This document shows, one piece after another, positions 56,801-64,000 of a DNA stretch of 64,000 nt. A program made the position numbers and the translations under genes. The number at the start of each line of letters is the position of its first letter. Positions within the stretch are counted from its first letter, which is position 1. The notes under the pieces are model-generated. The model was not told where the DNA came from. It did not search any database and saw only the letters and a program-made list of their open reading frames with translations. The DNA lies in the NCBI RefSeq assembly GCF_964355755.1, contig NC_092671.1, positions 9,683,001-9,747,000 on the forward strand, written 5' to 3'. This DNA is from Antedon mediterranea. Lineage: Eukaryota; Echinodermata; Crinoidea; Comatulida; Antedonidae.

Positions 56801-59800
56801 TGTGCTACCAGCGTGTAATGGTATGTACGTATAGGCATGAAACCTAGAGCATGTACGTAGACGCATGTACCCAAACGCATGTACGTAGACGTTATGTACC
56901 CAGACGCATGTACCGAGATGCTTCTAACTAACAATAGTACTGACAATGTAGCATTTATTTAGAGTGATGCATAGTATCTGAGAGAGTATTTAAAATCGAA
57001 TTATTGTCTCAGATATTAGGCCTATGGATAGTCAGCAAAATGCATGTGCTTCTTCTAACCCGCATGCGTAGAGTGGCATTACTTTTTAGCAACCGAAACA
57101 CCCTCATCTGCATGTTTTCAATCGATTCTATGTAATCCATTGAATTATACAGTATGATGAAAATCATAGGCAAATTATGTAATTCGTTGCCTACTACATG
57201 TGGCGCCTGTATTAGGTTACGATAACATTATGACCTACGATAAAGGCGTCACATGTGATACGTGTGTTGCACTGTATCACAGAATTTGTCTTCGATACTG
57301 TGCAAATTATAGCTACAGTGCCGCGAATCGGCTAGCATAATTTACTAATATTCTTGTCTTTCTCTAAAAATCACATTTATGTGGGGAATAAATACTTTAG
57401 TATCTCATTTGAAATAGTGCTGTATTTTTAATATGCCACGCCAATGCATGCTTTAGATATTTCATATATATTGATTGATTGAATTTATTTGGTTCATACA
57501 TAAAATACATTATAAAATAGACGAAAAACAGTACATCAAATTCAAAAGACAACACCAGAAAAGTACTAAAAAACAGAAGGTGTCAAACAATGGAAACAGA
57601 ACAAAATGAACCAAGGATAATTAGATAAAGTTTCACATTTTCAGTGTAACTTATTTCCATCTAAGTCCTTATGTACATTTAACTGAGACAAATTGACATC
57701 TTTAAAAAGTTATTTAAACAAAAAAGTAAACGCAATTTCATAAGAGAGAAACAAAAAATATACATTTCAATATATAATTAAGGTTTGTCAATTACAGAGG
57801 TTTTCATCTGGTCACCGTGGACTTACTGCAGTAAAACCTGTGGCGATGGTGTGAGACAACGTGTTGGATTTTGCTATCCTAGTTCCAGCGATAAGATCTG
57901 TCTGGATAACGGTCCCGGTACTGTTATAGATCGACGCAATTGTAACGAAAAGGCATGTGAAGGCAAGTCGTTAATAACATGTTATTATTAGTACAAATAA
58001 AGTAGGTGGTAGTAATTTATTCATTATTAATTCATTCATTTTCGTTCAAATTTCAGAACCGTGTCATCCAGGATGCAAAAACGGCGGCCGTTGCAATTAC
58101 TACACCGGAACGTGTTTATGTAATGTGGGCTTTTACGGTAAACACTGCGAACACAGTAAGTTTATTGATACTTCCTTATTTAGTATCATTTGTTATTCGT
58201 CACTGATATTGGCATTGATATGAAATGTATACATTAAAACATGAATAAAACTACTACAGTAATGAATTGGTCGTATACGAATTAGTGCACGATTTTGTGT
58301 GACGATATAGAGGGCGCTCTAACTTTTCAAAAAACTAGGGAAAAAAATTCTTTATATATATGGCTCTGTCAAAACTAGGATTCTTCAACAAACGACTTAA
58401 AATTAATATCAAAGCCTCTGAAAACATAGAGACTTATAAAATACAATTGGTTATTCGTAGTATAACACAATGTTGTTTTTGTTTACATTTATGTCAGATT
58501 TATGTGACGAGCCTTGTAAGTTTGGCGGGAGGTGCGTTGCAAAGAATTATTGTTCGTGTCCGTATGGATTTCTTCCACCATTCTGCAGACGTAAGTAACG
58601 ACATAGAGCTACAGTCAACATTAACAAGTACTAAAATGGATTTTTGTTTTGTTTTAAAGCGTTCGAATTACCATGGAGAAATAAGTGAACTTATTTCTCC
58701 ATGGTAATTCGAACTTATTTCTCTATGGAATTACAACATCAATTGAACTTAGGGGGTTGGAATAAGATATCCACGTATTTATCTAATAATCTATCTATGG
58801 TATTGCCAGGGTAGGGAAGACTGATTCACTAGTATATTACGAGGAGTAGGGGAGATCGCAGGATAAATTGAATTATCCCCGAGCCACCAATATTTCCTAA
58901 TATCCTTCTACTATTTACATGGGTCGATCCCAAGCTCAGGATAGTTTTGTTTATCACTAAATCAATTCTTTCGTTTAGCAATTTGTGATCCTCCGTGTTA
59001 CAATGAGGGAGTATGTGTTTACAAAGATCAATGTTCGTGCAAACAGGGATGGAAAGGCCCAAACTGTCTAGCACGTGAGTGTTTTAATTCATTTCATATC
59101 ATAAGCAATATAAACGGTGTTTTTGGCTGATGAAGATGGAATTGTGGGTATAATAAGTAATCCTAAATATAATATGAGCCTACATTGGATTCTGAAACGT
59201 ATTGTATAATTTTAAGATTACAAATGTTACGCTTTTCCTAATCACTTTTTAAAGGAATATGTTTATATATTTCGTGTTTATGTAATAATGTGGAAACTAA
59301 CATTTTCAATACAATAATTACGTAAGGCTGAACAGGTCGAGCTAAACCTTATAAATGATTTCTCGTCACCGACCTAAGCTTAAGAATCCTAACAACAATG
59401 TTTATTTGAGACGATTAGATTGCCTTGCTTTTTTCATGAGTTTAAAGTAATCAATTGATGTTATGATTGTATTCCCCCAGCTATCTGTAAGGATTTCTGT
59501 TTGAATGGCGGTCGATGCGTGGGTCCAGATCGGTGCGTTTGTAGGTCTGGCTACACAGGGGACAACTGTGCAACTCGTGGGTTTAATTTAACTTTCTTTT
59601 GTGTACTATCGTTATAATGTGATTTTGATATCATTAAACTACTTTACAAAAAGTATTTCGATAAAAGTTTAAAGAGAACAACTTACTGGCAACATTGCAA
59701 TACATTTATAACAAAATAATTTAACACAAACCGATAATACATTCCATACCGGTATTAATAAATAGTACCAAAAAAATGGAAGTAACATTTTTTACAATAA

Positions 59801-61162
59801 TCCCAATCGGAACCTGTGTCATCATCGATACAAATCAAATTTCACTCCACTTAAGATGGTTCAACAGCTATATTTATGATTTTTATATTGTACTTGTATG
59901 TGTAAAGGAACTAGCATCAGCTTATGCTGCTTGGGGTCACCCTTACTTGGTTTAATCAGGGAGTTGTAAAATAATTTATTTTACAACTCCCTGGTTTAAT
60001 CAAAGAAAAACTAACTTATTTTTACTATCCACTACACAGCTATCTGTAGGCCGGTTTGCGAAAATGGTGGTGAATGCATTTCTCCTTATTTCTGCAAATG
60101 TCAGTCGGGGACTAAAGGTCAACGGTGTAGTGTTAGTAAGTATAGTAATCTTGATCTGTTCCCACCTACCTTATGCCTGTCCTCTGTATTACAGGCTGTT
60201 GATATCGATTTGTATCCGAAATAAGTGTTTGATCAATAGCTTTTCCATTGCTTTTGTAGAGTACTGTGAACGGTTCTGTAGAAATGGTGGCAAATGCATA
60301 GGTGCAAACAAATGTGATTGTCCAAGAGGATACGGCGGACAGTTCTGTCAAACACGTAAATAGTGCGGGTTTTGTTCTAGTTTCTGTAACGATACTTATT
60401 TGAAATACTAACGCACCTTCAAAACAGTGATTTAACGAACAAAATAAAACATAACCAGCGTAAAACATTCCTGGTCACTGAATAACGCTTTATGGCGCTG
60501 TAGCAGAAAAACATTCCCCGTCACACGCTGCACAAGCGACCACCTTTATGCAAATTCGCTTAACGACACGTCACAATTACTCGAATTTCTCATTTTATAT
60601 CGATTTAATAAGTCGCTAACATTTACAATTTGCTATGCATATTTGCTAGTGTTCGAAAAATCTTGAAGGAGTAAATGTGTTTATTGTATGATTTCTTTTT
60701 TTCTACAGAAATATCTAAACCACCCAATCGTGCATTACCAATTAGGCACCAGACGAGGGTAAATACAGGGTTAGCTGGTAGAAATCAGTATTACCCATCG
60801 AGAGGTGGTAGACCTGGACATTGTCGCTATGAAAGCTACACAATGTCATTTAAGAGAGGGTATGCACATAAAGTACAGAAGACTTATGAAGAAGACTGCG
60901 GACCATGGACGAATAAAAAATGTACACGCACAAAGTAAGTGAAATTCGTCAACACGTAACGCGTATTTTATTCTGTACAGCGAATTTTGCATACAGTGCT
61001 AAATTTGGAACATTATGTCAATAATTGTATCGAGCATGTAATTCATTTTCTTTTACAGGTAACTAAATAATAATTTTAATTTTTGTATTTTTCAGATATG
61101 TGTACGAATATGTCTACAAGCAATTTTACCGAACAGCCTACCGATGTATTCAGCCTTCCTGA
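38285..61162 (+). CDS. Secreted modular matrix protein: NtA/NTR-TSP1-TSPN-RGD linker-TSP1x2-EGFx6-EMI-like
   Basis: A large extracellular protein, family not recognised as a whole. Fifteen exons: 38285-38807, 53374-53523, 54558-55081, 55284-55358, 55876-56386, 56659-56820, 57798-57962, 58057-58155, 58498-58590, 58979-59074, 59481-59576, 60040-60135, 60260-60355, 60709-60934 and 61096-61162. The frame is continuous for 992 aa. Order: signal peptide (1-33), agrin-NtA/NTR-like domain (about 34-150), TSP1 (175-224), TSPN/LamG (225-424), acidic linker with RGD (425-594), two TSP1 (595-703), six EGF (704-895) and a C-terminal EMI-like module (about 920-992). Most junctions are phase 1, typical of shuffled extracellular modules. 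One donor is GC (57963). Exon 1 is joined across 14.6 kb on phase and domain logic only; it could belong to a separate gene. The rest (53-61 kb) is much surer. Expected role: matrix adhesion or growth-factor binding (inference). Confidence 0.8.
41628..41727. mobile_element. MITE family 2, left half
   Basis: TAAAGTTTTGTCTACACTAT then CAAACTAGTTTGAC and the interior CCCAAATAATGGTAGTAATA. The right terminal repeat is missing. Confidence 0.65.
42069..42282. mobile_element. MITE family 2 fragment next to a family 3 fragment
   Basis: 42069-42130 is a family 2 left end (TAAAGCTCTGTCTACACCAT). 42173-42282 is the right part of family 3 (TTATGTGACATTAAAATGGC ... GGGGGACAATAAATCTTTA). Confidence 0.7.
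42337..42455. repeat. Two-copy ~57-bp tandem duplication
   Basis: CAACGTTATTACTCTA, GCTAACGC and TTGACACTCTACCTCTATTC occur twice, about 57 bp apart. Confidence 0.85.
45637..45800. mobile_element. MITE family 1 copy in the 14.6-kb intron
   Basis: TTTGGTTCTCACTATAGACG at left and CTAGTAAGAACCAATC then TTAA at right. The interior has facing CCAATCACAGG / TTGTCATTGGTC. Confidence 0.85.
46496..46682. mobile_element. MITE family 2 complete copy
   Basis: TAAAGCTCTGTCTGCACTAT at left and ATAATGTAGACAGAGCTTTA at right. The interior carries three ATATCACTAC(T/C)ATATTTGG units. Confidence 0.9.
47977..48144. repeat. 42-bp minisatellite, 4 exact or near-exact copies
   Basis: Unit made of CTCCATTGTCACTACCCTGA and GTAGGCCTAGGTCCATGGGT plus AA. 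The length is a multiple of three, so open frames run through it on both strands without meaning. Confidence 0.95.
51498..51660. mobile_element. MITE family 2 copy
   Basis: AGCTATGTCTGCAATCACAC at left, TTGATAGTGTAGACAGCGCT at right. The interior has the GTGATGTGCCCATATATGGA and CCACTACCATATTTGGGCAC text of the family. Confidence 0.85.
51723..51802. repeat. 16-bp minisatellite, 5 copies
   Basis: Unit TATAGGCCTACCTAGT, five copies, containing the AGGCCTA word that is very frequent across the window. Confidence 0.95.
53229..53370 (+). mobile_element. Dispersed repeat whose tail forms the exon 2 acceptor tract
   Basis: Plus-strand partner of 34638-34797. Its (TTGA)n/TTTTATTTT tail ends directly before CAG at 53371-53373, the acceptor of the first TSP1 exon. 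Confidence 0.8.
53662..53900. mobile_element. MITE family 3 copy in matrix gene intron 2
   Basis: TTAAAGATGTCAAAAACATG at left and TTAGGGGACAATATATCTTA at right, with AATATGCCATTTTGCAGTTT and TTTTTGGTCAAAGTGAACAA inside. Confidence 0.8.
54558..55358 (+). other. Matrix gene exons 3-4: thrombospondin-N / LamG-like domain
   Basis: About 200 residues. Laminin-G style strands ([40 protein letters not shown]) are followed, after a phase-0 intron, by [19 protein letters not shown], which has the closing pattern of the TSPN domain of thrombospondins and fibrillar/FACIT collagens. Confidence 0.85.
55380..55755. repeat. Direct and inverted TAATAGTAACCCAC repeats in intron 4
   Basis: CTAATAGTAACCCACACT occurs in tandem near 55390-55440, inverted as GGGGTTACTATTAGAG at 55490-55505, and again direct at 55690-55705. 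Probably a foldback element with an expanded end. Confidence 0.7.
55876..56386 (+). other. Matrix gene exon 5: Thr/Glu-rich linker with RGD
   Basis: 170 residues without cysteine, rich in T, E, S and P, with an acidic core ([20 protein letters not shown]). Near the end is [17 protein letters not shown]: an RGD tripeptide and an SG followed by acidic residues, a possible glycosaminoglycan site. The donor is AG|GTCCGT, weaker than usual; it was chosen because the frame hits a stop 11 codons later and the phase fits the next exon. Confidence 0.75.
56849..56925. repeat. Short tandem ACGCATGTACCCAGACG-like array in intron 6
   Basis: About five irregular units of GACGCATGTAC(C/G)(C/T)A, 12-14 bp each, starting 29 bp after the exon 6 donor. 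Confidence 0.8.
58661..58714. repeat. Perfect 54-bp palindrome in intron 9
   Basis: Arms of 26 bp (GTTCGAATTACCATGGAGAA plus ATAAGT) around GA. A third partial arm, GAACTTATTTCTCTATGG, follows. Confidence 0.95.
59951..59999. repeat. Short foldback flanked by 10-bp direct repeats in intron 11
   Basis: CAGGGAGTTGTAAAATAA / TTATTTTACAACTCCCTG (59957-59993) around one T, flanked on both sides by GGTTTAATCA. Confidence 0.9.
60709..61162 (+). other. Matrix gene exons 14-15: C-terminal EMI-like module
   Basis: After a basic linker come [18 protein letters not shown], then [12 protein letters not shown], then [15 protein letters not shown] and stop. The cysteine and tyrosine spacing follows EMI domains (C-x-YE, CGxW, C, YR..YRC), but the usual CCPGW ending is replaced by CIQPS. 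Confidence 0.75.
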
Positions 61163-62190
61163 AATCTTTAATATACGTCCGATATCTGAAGACCGTCGCG
61201 TTTTAGGTACCACGAAAAGTACTTACCATAACGCACCAGTAACGCTCTTTGGAGTAACACTCTTTGTTCTGTGTTAACGCAATCTTATAATTTGTAACCA
61301 GAATGCTTTAATTCCACTGAATTGGAACTACGTATAAATATGTCTTTTTGGATTTTTATATTGTGTTATCAAATGCTTTATGTAGGCCTATCCTTTTGAG
61401 TGTTCGATCTATTTATGTAATGTCCACTACACGATATATGGATACACTTATTGTGCTAGTGAAATTACATGACCGCAATATAATTGTTTGGTTTTCGTTA
61501 ACGTATTCAATAATTGAGCTAATTAGGCTTAATATAAATACGTACTACTGCACGCGTAACGCTATCAAATAAGCTTGCCAATTAGGGCACCTTCAATTTA
61601 AAATATTGTCAGATCGGATACATGAACGTACAAACTAAATTTTCAAAATACAGCTAAACTTCATAGTCAAGATCCTAGTAATTAAAGCCTGTTTTCTATT
61701 AGGCGAATTTATTTGTGCTAATAGAAAATGTTGGGTAATGTGCATGCGTACTTGATGACGTAACCGATAAGATTCGTGTGAATATTCGATCGCCTAGTGT
61801 GAAAACAGGCTTAAATCATGAACGTGTATTAAAAGTTAGTCATTTTTGTATGTCCTTAAAGAATACGTGCCTTAAAGTTTCATTTAGCCCAATTTGCCAT
61901 GTAATGTATTATATATAGCTGTTAATTATTTATTTCTTAAAAAAATACATATTGCTGAAATCGTATATAAAAATAAGTTAAATATTCTAAATGTGTATAT
62001 AATAATAATAATAAAATAGTAGTTTTGTAGTTGAGCCGCTTATTTTTCATAATCAACAAAAGTAACGAATTGATGGGGGCTAAATTACTGTACAAAACGT
62101 GCCTATAAGTTTGACTTCAATAAAGGTCTTAAATATAATATTCAATGCGAGTTATTTTATCAATACTGTTAATTTGGGTAATCAATACAT

Positions 62191-62482
62191 CATTTGGTTC
62201 CCAACGCAACGTAGGCAAGTGAGTTGACCAATCACAGACGACGGGTGAGTCATTGCGTCCCGAGTGTACCAAGGCTCTGTCTACACTGTTATCAAACTTT
62301 ATGTGACAAACAAATGTGATGTGACAACAAATGTACACGATGATATCATATCACTATCATATTTAAGCATATCACACTTTTTTTTGTCAAACTAGTTTGA
62401 TAGTGTAGGCAGAGTTTACGGTTTTGTGCACTTATTTCCTCACCAATTACGTCGCGTTGCGTCCAAATAAAAACCAAGCTTT
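62191..62482. mobile_element. MITE family 1 copy interrupted by a family 2 MITE
   Basis: Outer element: TTTGGTTCCCAACGCAACG at left and GTTGCGTCCAAATAAAAACC then AAGCTTTA at right. Inner element, about 62271-62418: AAGGCTCTGTCTACACTGTT at left and GATAGTGTAGGCAGAGTTTA at right. Confidence 0.85.
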
Positions 62483-62757
62483 ACTTGAAGAAGCGAAATG
62501 CTTTTAATTCTTGTTCGACACACCAAAAACAACATTTGTCGGATAAAACAAATTAAAATATTAAACACGTTTTATGAACATAATATAAATTTAATTCCAG
62601 TGAATAATTCTAATTAAAAAAAACCGAAATTATTTCAATCGGCAATTATTATATATCAACACAGAACAAACGAATGATGTCTAGTTTGGGGAAGGGGAGT
62701 AAGGAGAAAACAATTATACTTGTAATACCGGTATTAATATTGGGTACACTTATGTAT

Positions 62758-62904
62758 TTAAGCTTGGTTACCATTTAGACGTGACGTAAGAGCGTAAGCG
62801 CAACACAAGTGATTTGACCAATCACAAGCGACAGTTCGATTGATTGATTAATTGCTTGTGATTGGTCAAATGATTTACATTGCGTACGCGGGAACCAAGC
62901 TTTA
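62758..62904. mobile_element. MITE family 1 copy
   Basis: TTAA then GCTTGGTTACCATTTAGACG at left and GCGGGAACCAAGC at right. The interior arms are TTTGACCAATCACAAGCGAC and GCTTGTGATTGGTCAAAT. Confidence 0.88.
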
Positions 62905-64000
62905 GAAAACGATACGGTCAAAACAATACATCGACTACCGTTTTCTAGTGACTTCACACTACTTAACATTGTAGGTTTATTTCAAAGAAAGGCACTGTGA
63001 TAAACATGTGCACATAATACATTATATATCAAACAAGACAATAAACAGAATCAAACATCGCATTTTTAAAGCTTAACGTATTTATACAAAAATGCATTTT
63101 AATAATTAATTATTTATTTAATTACTATACTATTTGAGATTTCAAAATACACATAATTTATACAATTCCCTATTTACCAAAAACATGTAGAATTACGCGA
63201 CATAAAACACACCTAATCATGGACCAATGTTCTTGTTTTTAGGAGACATTTAAGCAAACCAATAAACTCAACTGCATTTACAAAATACTATCTAAGATAT
63301 TCTTATTAATGTTGGGCCTAGGCTACGCCTATTTGCTGCGTTATTGGGTAGGTAGGTTCAGAGCAAACAGATGGTCGTTTAAAGACGAAATAGTATCGAC
63401 GTTAGGACAAAATGTGAAAATGTCGCCTTGTTATGGCAGTCATTTTGTTATTTAAAAAAAATCCAGGTATTGTTTTATTTTTTAAGCTCTATATTTTGCA
63501 AAAGCAGGCCTAAGTGATATATCTTGTTTTCGTATCTATCAGACTATTATAGACAATCTCGTAAGATTGATTGCCAATATACAGTATCATATAGTACTAA
63601 TCAAATACTACATCAATCCAGTCCGGGATGGGTACTTGTGTATTGTAAATAATTCACCATGATATTTAAAGTAAAGATGTACCGTACATATTCATTTTAT
63701 GAACGAAGTTGAATATCTCACTTCTTCAGCAGGCATGTTTCAAAGTGATAATGTAATGTTATAAGACAAATTCGTCTAGTCACGCTGGAACTTTTATTTA
63801 ATATCATTGGTTAAAATGTATGTAAAACAATCATTCATAATTATTACAAATCAATATTCCAAAAGGGTAGTACTGAGATATTTCCTAATTCGGATAATAA
63901 TAAACTAGAAGAGAAGAAAGTCATTAAACGTTACAAGTAGTTTTCAAATGGGTTAACGCCAGGTCCACGGTTGTAAAGTCAGATATTGCGGTCATGGGTT

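Larger units (their letters stand above)
58057..60355 (+). other. Matrix gene exons 8-13: six single-exon EGF repeats
   Basis: Each exon encodes one EGF module of the form C-x3-C-x2-(G)G-x-C-x5-C-x-C-x2-G-x5-C (for example [12 protein letters not shown]...[12 protein letters not shown]). The exons are 99, 93, 96, 96, 96 and 96 nt, all phase 1 at both ends. No calcium-binding DxNEC consensus is present. The modules look most like the short EGF repeats of WIF1, tenascins and VWDE. Confidence 0.9.
61163..64000. other. 3' untranslated region and intergenic flank with MITEs
   Basis: Candidate polyadenylation signals lie at about 62009 and 62117. Apart from the family 1 and family 2 elements at 62.19-62.48 and 62.76-62.90 kb, I see no gene to the window end. 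Confidence 0.45.

Overview
The window looks like nuclear DNA of an AT-rich marine invertebrate deuterostome, most likely an echinoderm. The reasons are intron-containing genes of animal type (an HNK-1-family sulfotransferase, cytosolic aspartyl-tRNA synthetase, an SV2-like transporter, a secreted modular matrix protein), no operons, and a heavy load of short foldback (MITE-like) elements, tRNA-derived SINEs and minisatellites. The species cannot be named from the sequence alone. All gene models were built by hand: splice sites and reading phase were followed exon by exon, and no search was run.

Layout. (1) 1.4-3.4 kb, plus strand: a three-exon carbohydrate sulfotransferase whose first coding intron is filled by a minisatellite. 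(2) 3.6-11 kb: repeats, including a terminal-inverted-repeat element with a tRNA-like segment, a ~20-bp satellite-like array, nested SINEs and a 5'-truncated non-LTR reverse transcriptase. (3) 11.7-13.3 kb, minus: a single-exon 533-aa unknown protein with an acidic/lysine-rich centre and five R-R-x-S type motifs. (4) 13.4-19.4 kb: non-coding, with repeats. (5) 19.4-26.1 kb, minus: a complete 14-exon aspartyl-tRNA synthetase (532 aa), followed at 26.46-26.53 kb by an intact tRNA-Ile(AAU) gene on the same strand. (6) 27.7-29.1 kb, plus: a small secreted phospholipase A2 of the conodipine/prokaryotic-like type. (7) 29.7-36.0 kb, plus: a 10-exon SV2-like transporter (679 aa) with the pentapeptide-type lumenal loop. 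(8) 37.0-37.6 kb: a long (GAT)n tract. (9) 38.3-61.2 kb, plus: a 15-exon secreted matrix protein (992 aa) reading signal peptide, agrin-NtA/NTR-like domain, TSP1, thrombospondin-N/LamG domain, acidic RGD-containing linker, TSP1, TSP1, six EGF repeats and a C-terminal EMI-like module. Its first coding exon is separated from the rest by a 14.6-kb intron full of mobile elements. (10) 61.2-64 kb: 3' flank with nested MITEs.

The most interesting item is gene 9. I do not recognise its domain order in any described protein, and the frame stays open through all 14 junctions. The second theme is at least five foldback element families, several copies of which lie directly beside splice sites or inside one another.
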